This document shows, piece after piece, positions 1 through 7,683 of a stretch of DNA of 64,000 nucleotides. Source of the DNA: Actinokineospora fastidiosa. Lineage in GTDB: Bacteria > Actinomycetota > Actinomycetes > Mycobacteriales > Pseudonocardiaceae. The DNA is taken from positions 889,260 to 953,259 of the forward strand of contig NZ_BMRB01000002.1 of the NCBI RefSeq assembly GCF_014648415.1. The letters are read 5' to 3'. The notes beneath the pieces are model-generated. The model saw nothing but the letters and a program-made list of their open reading frames with translations. It searched no databases and was not told the origin of the DNA. The translations under genes and the position numbers were made by a program. Positions within the stretch are counted from its first letter, which is position 1, and every line of letters begins with the position of its first letter.

Positions 1-845
1 AGATCACCCTGCACGGCGTCTTCCACGCCGACCCGCACCCGGGCAACGTCCTGCTGGTCGACGGCCCCGCGCTCGGCCTGCTGGACTTCGGCTCCGTCGG
101 CAGGCTCGACGCCGGGCTGCGCGCGGGCATCCAGGCGCTGCTCGTCGCGCTCGACCGCGGCGACCCGGCGGGACTGCGCGACGGCCTGCTGCAGATCGTC
201 GACCGGCCGGAGCAGATCGACGAGAACCGGCTGGAGCGCGCGCTCGGCGCGCTGGTGGCCAAGCACTTCAGCCACGACGCCGCGCCGGACGCGCAGGTGT
301 TCACCGAGGTGTTCCGGGTGGTCGCGGAGTTCCGCCTCGCCGTCCCGCCGCCGATCGCGGCGGTGTTCCGGGCGCTCGGCACCCTGGAGGGCACGCTCGC
401 CCGGCTCTCCCCCGGCTTCAACATCGTCGGCGCCGCCCGCGAGTTCGCCGCGGGCCAGATCGGGGCGAACCTGCGGCCGGAGACGTTGCGCGAGACGCTG
501 ACGCACGAGGCGATGACGCTGCTGCCGGTGCTGCGCAGGCTGCCGCGCCGCCTCGACCGCGTGGGCGGGGCGCTGGAGGACGGGCGGCTCTCGGTCGGCG
601 TGCGGCTGTTCGCCGACGAGCGCGACCGCGCGGTGGTCACCGGCCTGGTGCACGAGGTGCTGCTGGCGTTCCTCGGCCTCGGCGCGGGCCTGATCGCGGC
701 GATCCTGCTCGCCTCCGACAGCGGCCCGCTCGTGCTGACCGGCCTGACGCTGAACCAGCTGATCGGGTACAACCTGCTGGTGGTCAGCGCGCTGGTCGGA
801 CTGCGCCTGCTGTACGTGGTGTTCCGCAACCAGTCCAGACGCTGA
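1..845 (+). CDS. AarF/UbiB (ABC1) kinase-like protein, 3' part
   Basis: The reading frame is open from the window edge (frame starting at base 3) to TGA at 843-845, so only about 280 C-terminal residues are present. They begin with the ABC1 signature HADPHPGN followed by LLDFGSVGR, the metal-binding DFG-like motif of atypical kinases. The last 60 residues contain two hydrophobic segments separated by a short polar turn, the usual C-terminal membrane anchor of actinobacterial AarF proteins. Family members support isoprenoid quinone biosynthesis or act as membrane-bound atypical kinases or ATPases; which applies here cannot be told. The convergent neighbour stops only 2 bp away. Confidence 0.85.
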   Translation, partial: ITLHGVFHADPHPGNVLLVDGPALGLLDFGSVGRLDAGLRAGIQALLVALDRGDPAGLRDGLLQIVDRPEQIDENRLERALGALVAKHFSHDAAPDAQVFTEVFRVVAEFRLAVPPPIAAVFRALGTLEGTLARLSPGFNIVGAAREFAAGQIGANLRPETLRETLTHEAMTLLPVLRRLPRRLDRVGGALEDGRLSVGVRLFADERDRAVVTGLVHEVLLAFLGLGAGLIAAILLASDSGPLVLTGLTLNQLIGYNLLVVSALVGLRLLYVVFRNQSRR

Positions 846-847
846 CC

Positions 848-1219
848 TCAGGCCAGCCGGGCGGTGTCGGCGACCTGCTCGAACGACACCACCCCGTCGG
901 CCAGCCGCCAGATGTGGGCGAAGCGGGCCTCGACCGCCCTCCCCGTCCCGCGCCGGACGCCGGTGTAGTTCCCGATCGCCACGACGATGTCACCGCCGTC
1001 GACCACCTCGTCCACTGTGGCCGCGAACTCGGCCCAGTCGGCGCCGATGCGCTCGAACACCCCGGCGCGCACCGCGTCCGGTCCGGTGTAGACACCGGCG
1101 TACTCCGAGCCCGCCGCCTCTGTCCACCGGCTGGTCTCGGTGATCGGGGCGAGCATCCCCGCCAGGTCGCCGCGCGCGGACGCGGCGTAGTGGGCGCGGA
1201 CCGTGGACAACAGGGTCAT
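848..1219 (-). CDS. SnoaL-like / NTF2-fold protein
   Basis: A 123-residue protein with the SnoaL/NTF2 cone pattern: an N-terminal helix (VRAHYAASARGD), acidic and aromatic middle strands, and a final stretch with FAHIWRLADGVVSFEQV typical of the family. It is the last gene of the hpaD operon and its ATG overlaps the TGA of the upstream SDR gene (ATGA). Members are small isomerases, hydrolases or non-catalytic binding proteins, so a role in handling a ring-cleavage intermediate is only inference. Confidence 0.8.
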   Translation of the reverse strand: MTLLSTVRAHYAASARGDLAGMLAPITETSRWTEAAGSEYAGVYTGPDAVRAGVFERIGADWAEFAATVDEVVDGGDIVVAIGNYTGVRRGTGRAVEARFAHIWRLADGVVSFEQVADTARLA

Positions 1220-1797
1220 CGGGACTCCTTCATGAGGACGGCCACGGCGTCGGCGACCGCGGCGGGGTCGGGCGGGCAGCCGGTGGGGACCGCGTCGACC
1301 CGCACGCCGTCCCCGGCGCGATTGGCGAGGCGGACCATGGCGGCGACCCCGCCCGAGGCGGCGGCGCGCTGCGGCAGGTGCGGGCAGGCGGTGTGCACGG
1401 CGACGATGTGGCCGCCGCGCCCGCGCATCGCCCGCAGACCCGCGCGGACGCCGTAGAAGGCGCTGTCGAGTTGCGCGGCGAGCGCGATGTGCCACTCGTC
1501 GTCCGTCACCGACGCCGGGTCGGCGAGCACCGAGGGGCATCCCGGTTCCGCCGTGACGACCAGCAGATCGAGCCGCCCGTAGTGCTCGACGACGGCGGCA
1601 ACGGCGTTGTCGACCTGGACCGGGTCGGCGGCGTCGGCGTGCACGGCCATGCCCCGGCACAGCGCTCCCCCGGTCAGCTCCACCGACGTCGAGTCGCCGT
1701 CCAGCGCGGCGACTCGCGCGCCGAGGGCGTCGAGCCGGTGGGCCACCGCGGCGCCGACCCCGCCGCCCGCCCCGGTGACGAGGGCGACGACGGTCAC
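1216..1797 (-). CDS. SDR-family protein, probably catalytically inactive
   Basis: A 193-residue Rossmann-fold protein opening with the dinucleotide motif TGAGGGVG. It starts with GTG, which overlaps the TGA of hpaE (GTGA). It is about 50 residues shorter than classical SDRs. The NNAG motif position reads VTAEPG, and the YxxxK catalytic pair is absent: the region after VHTACPHLP reads AAASGGVAAMVR. It may therefore be a binding or scaffold protein, or a decaying gene kept in frame by translational coupling. The open frame and the overlap at both ends argue that it is still translated. Confidence 0.8.
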   Translation of the reverse strand: MTVVALVTGAGGGVGAAVAHRLDALGARVAALDGDSTSVELTGGALCRGMAVHADAADPVQVDNAVAAVVEHYGRLDLLVVTAEPGCPSVLADPASVTDDEWHIALAAQLDSAFYGVRAGLRAMRGRGGHIVAVHTACPHLPQRAAASGGVAAMVRLANRAGDGVRVDAVPTGCPPDPAAVADAVAVLMKESR

Positions 1798-3269
1798 GGC
1801 GCGCCGAACCGGGGCGCCGCGAGGTCGGCGACGGCGACGTGGACGACGCGCAGGTCGCTGTAGAAGTCAATGCTGTGCGCCCCGCCCTCCCGGCCGACGC
1901 CGCTGGCCTTGATGCCGCCGAAGGGGGTGCGCAGGTCGCGGACGTTGTGCGAGTTGACCCAGACCATGCCCGCCTGCACCGCCCGCGCCACCCGGTGGCC
2001 GCGGGCGAGGTCGCCGGTCCACACGTATCCCGCGAGGCCGTACCGGGTGGCGTTGGCCAGGGCCACGGCCTCTTCCTCGGTGTCGAACGGCGTCACGCAC
2101 ACCACTGGGCCGAAGATCTCCTCCTGAAAGATCCGCGCGTCCGGCGGCACGTCGGCGAACACCGTCGGCGCGAGGTAGGTCCCGGTCGGCAGCCCGTCGG
2201 GCCTGCCGCCGCCCGCGACGAGCCGGGCCTCCCGCTTGCCGATCTCGACGTACTCCATGACCCGGGCGTGGTGCTCGGGGTGGATGAGCGCGCCGACCTC
2301 GGTGGCCGGGTCGGACGGCGGGCCGACGCGCACGGCGGACGCGCGGGCGGCCAGCGCGGCCACGAACTCCTCGTACACCTCCCGCTGCACCAGCACGCGC
2401 GAACTGGCCGTGCAGCGCTCGCCGTTGAGCGAGAACACCCCGAACACGGCGGCGTCGAGCGCGCGGTCGAGGTCGGCGTCGGCGAAGACCACGCACGGCG
2501 ACTTGCCGCCCAGCTCCATCGACACCTCCTTGAGGTGCTCGGCAGCGGCGCGCATGATGATCTGCCCGGTGGCGCTCTCCCCGGTGAAGGACAGCCGCGG
2601 CACGTCGGGGTGCGCGACCAGCGCCGCGCCCGCCTCCTCGCCGATGCCGTGCACGAGGTTGAACACCCCGTCCGGCACCCCGGCCTCGGCCATGATCGAG
2701 GGCAGCAGGCTCGCCGACAGCGGCGACCACTCCGCGGGCTTGAGGACCACGGCGCACCCGGCGGCGAGGCTGGGCGCGAGCTTCCAGGTCTCCAGCATGA
2801 ACGGCGTGTTCCACGGTGTGATCAGCCCGGCGACGCCCGCTGGCTGGCGGATCGCGTAGTTGACCTGGCGCGTGCCCGCGAGGAAGGCGTCCTCGTGCTG
2901 GGCGACGATCACGTCGGCGAAGTAGCGGAAGTTCTCCGCGGCCCGGTGGGCCTGGCTCTTGGCCTGGGTGATGGGCAGGCCGGTGTCGAAGCTCTCCAGC
3001 CGGGCCAGGACGTCCGCGCGGGCCTCGATCGCCTCGGCGATCCGGACCAGGGTCGCGGCCCGCTCGCGCGCGGGAAGGCCGGGCCACGGGCCGTCGGTGA
3101 ACGCCCGCCGGGCGGCGGCGACGGCGAGGTCGATGTCGGCGGCCTGGCCCGCGGCGCAGCGGGCGTACTCCTCGCCGAAGACCGGATCGCCGACGCCGAA
3201 GGTCTCGCCGCCGACGCTCGGGACGTCCTTGCCGTCGATGTGGTGCAGCAGTTCGGTGGGGATGCTCAT
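1794..3269 (-). CDS. hpaE: 5-carboxymethyl-2-hydroxymuconate semialdehyde dehydrogenase
   Basis: A 491-residue NAD(P)-dependent aldehyde dehydrogenase with PWNTPFM, the cofactor and general-base motif MELGGKSP, and catalytic Cys in NGERCTASSR. The long similarity to enteric HpaE (LNGERCTASSR, NVRDLRTPFGGIK, GREGGAHS) and the position downstream of hpaD support oxidation of the ring-cleavage product of homoprotocatechuate, 5-carboxymethyl-2-hydroxymuconate semialdehyde. The ATG overlaps the stop of the upstream aldolase gene (ATGA). An alternative betaine-aldehyde-type substrate is possible but less likely in this context. Confidence 0.88.
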   Translation of the reverse strand: MSIPTELLHHIDGKDVPSVGGETFGVGDPVFGEEYARCAAGQAADIDLAVAAARRAFTDGPWPGLPARERAATLVRIAEAIEARADVLARLESFDTGLPITQAKSQAHRAAENFRYFADVIVAQHEDAFLAGTRQVNYAIRQPAGVAGLITPWNTPFMLETWKLAPSLAAGCAVVLKPAEWSPLSASLLPSIMAEAGVPDGVFNLVHGIGEEAGAALVAHPDVPRLSFTGESATGQIIMRAAAEHLKEVSMELGGKSPCVVFADADLDRALDAAVFGVFSLNGERCTASSRVLVQREVYEEFVAALAARASAVRVGPPSDPATEVGALIHPEHHARVMEYVEIGKREARLVAGGGRPDGLPTGTYLAPTVFADVPPDARIFQEEIFGPVVCVTPFDTEEEAVALANATRYGLAGYVWTGDLARGHRVARAVQAGMVWVNSHNVRDLRTPFGGIKASGVGREGGAHSIDFYSDLRVVHVAVADLAAPRFGAP

Positions 3270-4195
3270 GCGGGGACTCCTGGGGCGAGCAGGTCGGCGG
3301 CCTGGGCGCGCAGCGCGGCGATGCGGTCGAGGCCAGCCGGGGTGGGGGCGATCAGCGGCGGGCGGACGTGCCCGGAGGCGATGACGCCGAGGTCGGCGAG
3401 CACGTGCTTGGCCGGGGCCGGGTTCGTCTCCACGAACAGCAGCTCCACCAGCGGGTGCAGGCGGTAGTGCAGGTCGATGGCCGCGTCGTGCTCGCCCGCG
3501 GTGTAGAGCTCGTACATGCGGGCCACGGCGGCGGGCGCGAGGTTGGCCAGCGCGCTCACGAAGCCGCACCCGCCGATGGCCAGCAGCGGCAGGCACAGCA
3601 GCTCGATGCCCGACCACATGAGGAAGTCGCGCCCGCACAGGTGCAGCACGTGCGAGAAGTGCTCGAAGTCCTTTGTGGTCTCCTTGATGCCCACGATGTT
3701 GTCGTGCGCTTTGCGCAGCCGGAACACCGTCTCCGGGGCGATGTCCACGGCCGTGCGCGACGGCACGTTGTAGACCACGATCGGCAGGTCCGGGTACTCC
3801 CGCGCGATGGTCCCGTACCAGGTGACCAGCGCTTCCTGGGTCGGCCGGGCGTAGTACGGGGTGATGACCAGCGCGATGTCCGCGCCGAGGTCGCGGGCCA
3901 GGCCGGTCAGCTCCAGCGTGTCGGCCAGGCTCGCCGAGCCGGTGCCCGGCAGGAACGGCAGTTCGTCGGCGGTCTCCTCGGCGACGACCCGCATGGCGGC
4001 GGCCCGCTCGGCGGTGCTCTGCGCGCCCGGCTCGCCGGTGGACCCGCCGAGGGAGATGCCGTGCGAGCCCGCCGCGCGCTGCCAGCGCACGAGCGCGCGC
4101 AGGCTGTCGGTGTCCAGCTCGCCGTCGGCGGTGAACGGCGTGACCAGCGGGGCGATCGAGCCGCGCACGGCCGCGGGGTCGGATCGGAACTTCAT
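3266..4195 (-). CDS. DapA/NAL-family class I aldolase or hydratase-aldolase
   Basis: A 309-residue (beta/alpha)8 protein of the dihydrodipicolinate synthase superfamily, with GGSTGEP (substrate-carboxylate loop), YNVPSRT (catalytic Tyr) and IKETTKD (Schiff-base Lys). The location between the FAH-RraA gene and hpaE, with 4-bp overlaps on both sides, makes lysine biosynthesis unlikely. It is a reasonable stand-in for the metal-dependent HpaI aldolase, splitting 4-hydroxy-2-oxoheptanedioate to pyruvate and succinate semialdehyde; that assignment is inference from context and from the pyruvate chemistry of the superfamily. Confidence 0.8.
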   Translation of the reverse strand: MKFRSDPAAVRGSIAPLVTPFTADGELDTDSLRALVRWQRAAGSHGISLGGSTGEPGAQSTAERAAAMRVVAEETADELPFLPGTGSASLADTLELTGLARDLGADIALVITPYYARPTQEALVTWYGTIAREYPDLPIVVYNVPSRTAVDIAPETVFRLRKAHDNIVGIKETTKDFEHFSHVLHLCGRDFLMWSGIELLCLPLLAIGGCGFVSALANLAPAAVARMYELYTAGEHDAAIDLHYRLHPLVELLFVETNPAPAKHVLADLGVIASGHVRPPLIAPTPAGLDRIAALRAQAADLLAPGVPA

Positions 4196-5598
4196 GGGGT
4201 GGCTCCTGCTTCGTATTCCGCGCGCCGGGCCGGGCTGAGCGGGTACAGGCCGTCGATGGACTCGCCCGCGTCGACGCGGGCGAGGATGTAGCGCTCCTCG
4301 CGCTCCTGGGCGAGCGCGTCGGCGGCGACGGCGTCGGCGAGGTGGGCGGGGATGAGCAGCACGCCCTCGGCGTCGCCGACGAGCACGTCGCCGGGGCGCA
4401 CCAGCACGCCCGCGCAGGCGATGGCGTCGCCGACCGACCAGGGCACGTGCCTGCGGCCGAGCACGGCGGCGTGGCTGCCCCGGCTGTAGGCGGGCAGGTC
4501 GAGGTCGGCGAAGGCGGGGCTGTCGCGCAGGCAGCCGTCGGTGACCACGCCCGCCGCGCCGCGGCGCAGGGCGCGCAGGGCGAGGATGTCGCCGAGGGTG
4601 CCTGCTCCCGGGTCCTCGCGGGCGTCGATGACCAGCACCTGGCCGGGCCCGATGGTCTCCACGGCCCGCTTCTGGGCGTTCATGCCGCCGCCGCGTTCGG
4701 CGAACTGGTCCTCGCGCAGCGGCAGGAAGCGCAGCGTGTGCGCGGTGCCGACCAGGCGCATGTCGGGCCGGGACGGGGCGAGGCCGGAGAGGAAGGTGTG
4801 GTCGAGCCCGCGCTTGCGCAGCTGGCTGGACAGCGTGGCGGTCGAGACGCGGCGCAGCGCGGCCTCGGTCTCCGCCTTGAGCGGGCGGACCGCGGCGCCG
4901 TGCGCGGTGGCGCGCTCCTCGGGCCCCGCGCGCGGCGGCACCGGCGGGTCGCCGTCCTCGCGGACGGTGTTGCGCAGCGGCTCGGTGTCGCCGACGGCCA
5001 CCTCCACCACGTCGCCGGGGTGGACCACGGTCGCGCCAGCCGGGGTGCCGGTGAGGATGACGTCGCCGGGCTCCAGCGTGATGGTCGCGCTGAGGTCGGC
5101 GATCAGGTGGGCGAAGTCGAACAGCAGGTCGGCGGTGGAGGCGTCCTGCACCAGCACGCCGTTGACCCAGGTGCGCAGCCGCAGGTCGGACAGGTCGACC
5201 CCGGCCGGGTCGATGAGCACCGGGCCGATCGGGGTGTAGCCGTCCGCGCCCTTGCTGCGCAGGTTGGAGCCGCGGTCGGCCCAGCGCAGGTCGTGCACGC
5301 CGAAGTCGTTGGCCGCGGCCAGCGCGCCGATGTGGGCGGCGGCGTCGGCGCGCGCGACGCGCTGCGCGCGGGCGCGGATGACCAGGGCGATCTCGCCCTC
5401 GAACGCCGACAGCTCGGTGCCGCGCGGGCGGATGAGGTCGCGGCCGGTCCAGGACAGCGACGACGGCGGCTTGAGGAAGTACGACGGCTCGGCCGGGTAC
5501 CGCCCGCGCTCGGCGGCGCGGGAGCGGTGGTTGAGGTGCACCGCGATGATCTTGGAGGGGGCCAGGCCCAGCGGGTGGCCCGGTGCCGTTGCGCTCAT
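4192..5598 (-). CDS. Fumarylacetoacetate hydrolase domain fused to RraA-like domain
   Basis: A 468-residue two-domain protein. Residues about 1-240 are a FAH fold (SALNH-like N terminus, EGEIALVI and ND.GVHDLRWAD metal/acid residues, VILTGTPAGA). Residues about 255-468 are an RraA/HMG-aldolase fold with GGGMNAQKRA and the catalytic GVVTDGCLRD motif (Asp, Arg, Asp). The FAH part matches HpaG, which decarboxylates and isomerises the hpa pathway tricarboxylate. RraA-type domains decarboxylate or retro-aldol-cleave oxo acids, so the fusion may join consecutive steps. The start ATG overlaps the hpaD stop; the linker is about 15 residues rich in Pro and Glu. Confidence 0.87.
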   Translation of the reverse strand: MSATAPGHPLGLAPSKIIAVHLNHRSRAAERGRYPAEPSYFLKPPSSLSWTGRDLIRPRGTELSAFEGEIALVIRARAQRVARADAAAHIGALAAANDFGVHDLRWADRGSNLRSKGADGYTPIGPVLIDPAGVDLSDLRLRTWVNGVLVQDASTADLLFDFAHLIADLSATITLEPGDVILTGTPAGATVVHPGDVVEVAVGDTEPLRNTVREDGDPPVPPRAGPEERATAHGAAVRPLKAETEAALRRVSTATLSSQLRKRGLDHTFLSGLAPSRPDMRLVGTAHTLRFLPLREDQFAERGGGMNAQKRAVETIGPGQVLVIDAREDPGAGTLGDILALRALRRGAAGVVTDGCLRDSPAFADLDLPAYSRGSHAAVLGRRHVPWSVGDAIACAGVLVRPGDVLVGDAEGVLLIPAHLADAVAADALAQEREERYILARVDAGESIDGLYPLSPARRAEYEAGATP

Positions 5599-6446
5599 GC
5601 GTCCACCGGGAAGTCCACGATGACCTGGCCGGTCCCGCTGCTGGGGAAGTAGTCGCACAGCTGCTCGCCGCGGCCGGTGTAGGCGTCCCAGCCGAGCATG
5701 CCGAACAGCATCGCCGTGTCGGCCATCGCGGCCTCGCCCGTGCAGCGCTCGTTGTAGGCGGGCAGGGCGGCCAGGAACTCGGCGATGCGGCCCTCCCGCC
5801 ACTGGTCGAGCACGACCCGGTCGGCCTGCTCGTTGAACGGGTCGCTGATCCGGTCGAGGAAGCGGTGGGACACCTCGTTGGGCGGGAACTGGTGCGACAG
5901 CGAGCCGCTGGCCAGGAACGCCACCCTGCGGTCGCTGCGCTCCACCGCGCGGCGCAGCGCCGCGCCGACCTGGCGGTTCTCCTCGATGGTCGAGTAGATG
6001 TTGCACCCCACCGGGACCACCGCCAGCGGTTCCTCGGCGCGGTTCATGAAGTGCATCGGCACCAGCGTCGCGTACTCCAGGCCCAGGTCGCGCACGTCGT
6101 GGGCCATGGCCCGCTGTCCGCCTGCGACGATCTCCTCCACGATGAGCGCCGCCAGGTCGGGGCAGCCCGGGTAGTCGTACTCCAGGTCGCGGATGAAGTG
6201 CGGCAGCTCGTGGGAGGCGTAGCTGCCCTGGTGGCGGGCCTTGGCGTTGACGTGGAAGCCCATGCTGTTCATCCAGTGCGAGTCGGCCACCAGGAAGGTG
6301 TCCGCGCCGCGCTCGCGGGCGCGGCGGCCGACCTCGGCCAGGCCCAGCTCGGCGGGCCTGCGGATGCCGTGGTGCTTGCCCGGGTGGATGGACAGCCAGA
6401 TCGACGGGACGTGCGTGATCTTGGCCGCCAGCACCAGCTCGCCCAT
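5595..6446 (-). CDS. hpaD: 3,4-dihydroxyphenylacetate 2,3-dioxygenase (class III extradiol)
   Basis: A 283-residue LigB-type extradiol dioxygenase. It shares long stretches with enteric HpaD: LVLAAKITHVPS near the N terminus, SHELPHFIRDLEYDYPG, LVPMHFMN, VAFLASGSLSHQF and PSSGTGQV near the C terminus. It should cleave homoprotocatechuate next to its hydroxyls using non-haem Fe(II). The ATG at 6446 was chosen over an upstream frame extension because GGAGG lies about 6 nt before it and the family starts with MGxLxLAAK. It is the first gene of a six-gene operon, divergent from an AraC regulator. No hydroxylase (HpaBC) is linked. Confidence 0.92.
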   Translation of the reverse strand: MGELVLAAKITHVPSIWLSIHPGKHHGIRRPAELGLAEVGRRARERGADTFLVADSHWMNSMGFHVNAKARHQGSYASHELPHFIRDLEYDYPGCPDLAALIVEEIVAGGQRAMAHDVRDLGLEYATLVPMHFMNRAEEPLAVVPVGCNIYSTIEENRQVGAALRRAVERSDRRVAFLASGSLSHQFPPNEVSHRFLDRISDPFNEQADRVVLDQWREGRIAEFLAALPAYNERCTGEAAMADTAMLFGMLGWDAYTGRGEQLCDYFPSSGTGQVIVDFPVDA

Positions 6447-6652
6447 GTGGGAACCTCCGGCTGACTGTCGACGGCCCCGAGCGGGCCGCGTACCCAAGGT
6501 CTAACAGGACGGTCCGGCGGGTCGGTTGACTCGGCGCGCACTGCCGTTGTCGGGCGGCGCACGCGGTGGTCGGACCATTACGAGCGGGCCACGGTCCTTG
6601 ACGCGGCGGCGTTCTGCGACGAGGGTGCCTCTCACGCGAAGGGAGGGAGCGC
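6447..6652. promoter_or_regulatory. Divergent promoter region between hpaD operon and AraC regulator
   Basis: This 206-bp spacer separates the hpaD start from the AraC-family gene and must hold both promoters. GGAGG precedes hpaD and GGGAGGGAGC precedes the regulator. A TTGACT hexamer lies near 6525 on the plus strand, but I could not find a convincing -10 or a clear direct repeat for AraC binding. Confidence 0.5.
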
Positions 6653-7615
6653 ATGTCCTACGCGCTGACCACCGCGGGCGTGCCCGCCGCCCAGCAGTTC
6701 GAGGTCTGGGAGTCCGCGGTGTCGCAGACTTTCGTGCCGCTCACCGCCACCCCCGCGACGGGCTCGGGGTTCCGCGGCAGGCTGCGCGGCCAGGACCTGG
6801 GCAGCGTGGGGGTGTACGAGGCCACCGCCGACCCGCACACCGTGCGCCGGACCGAGCGCACCATCTCCCGCGCCGACCCCGAGGTCTACAAGCTGAGCCT
6901 GCAACTGCGCGGCACCGCCAAGCTCGCCCAGGACGGGCGCAAGGCGACGCTGGACCCGGGCGACTTCGCCATCTACGACACCACGCGCCCGTACACGATG
7001 GCGTTCGACGAGTTCGCCTCGACGCTGGTGCTGATGTTCCCCCGGGACATGCTGTGCCTGCCCGCCGGGCACGTGGCGGGGCTGACGGCGACGCGGTTCT
7101 CCGGCGGCCAGGGCGTGAGCGGGATCGTGAGCACCACTCTCGTCCAGCTGGCCCGCAACCTGGACGACCCGCAGGTGCACGGCAGCCTGCGGCTCGCCCG
7201 CAACGTGGTGGACCTGCTGGGCACGGCGCTCGCCGACCGGGCGGACTACCGCGACGTGCCCGCCGAGTCGTCCCGGGCGGCGCTGCTGGTCAAGATCCGG
7301 TCCTTTGTGGAGGCGAACCTGGACGACCCGGGCCTCTCCCCCGGCGACATCGCCGCCGCGCACCACATCTCGACCCGGTACCTGCACAAGCTGTTCAGCG
7401 AGGCCGGGACGACCGTCTCGGCCTACATCCGGCACCGGCGCCTGGAGCGGTGCGGGCAGGACCTGGCCGACCCGGCGAAGCAGCGGCTGTCCATCGGCGT
7501 CATCGGGGCGCGCTGGGGGCTGCCGGACGCGTCCTACCTGAGCCGGGCGTTCCGCACCGAGTACGGGATGTCGCCGAGCGAGTACCGCAGGCGCGGGGCG
7601 CGGCACCGGGGCTGA
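6653..7615 (+). CDS. AraC-family transcriptional regulator, FeaR-like
   Basis: A 320-residue regulator: an N-terminal AraC-like ligand-binding domain (about 1-200, with LDPGDFAIYDTTRPYTMAF) and a C-terminal AraC DNA-binding domain (about 215-320) with HHISTRYLHKLFSEAG as the first helix-turn-helix and DASYLSRAFRTEYGMSPSEYR as the end of the second. Architecture and motifs resemble FeaR, the E. coli activator of phenylethylamine/tyramine catabolism. It is divergent from hpaD and followed by two aldehyde dehydrogenases, so it probably activates one or both transcription units in response to an aromatic pathway compound (inference). Confidence 0.87.
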   Translation: MSYALTTAGVPAAQQFEVWESAVSQTFVPLTATPATGSGFRGRLRGQDLGSVGVYEATADPHTVRRTERTISRADPEVYKLSLQLRGTAKLAQDGRKATLDPGDFAIYDTTRPYTMAFDEFASTLVLMFPRDMLCLPAGHVAGLTATRFSGGQGVSGIVSTTLVQLARNLDDPQVHGSLRLARNVVDLLGTALADRADYRDVPAESSRAALLVKIRSFVEANLDDPGLSPGDIAAAHHISTRYLHKLFSEAGTTVSAYIRHRRLERCGQDLADPAKQRLSIGVIGARWGLPDASYLSRAFRTEYGMSPSEYRRRGARHRG

Positions 7616-7683
7616 GCACGCTGGGTCAACTCCCATGCGCGCGGGGGCAAGCCCGGCGGGCCGCCGGTCCGCAGACTTCGCCC

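Noticed and set aside
3266-4195. Lysine-biosynthesis dapA
   Set aside because: It is embedded with 4-bp overlaps in an aromatic ring-cleavage operon; only the superfamily is shared.
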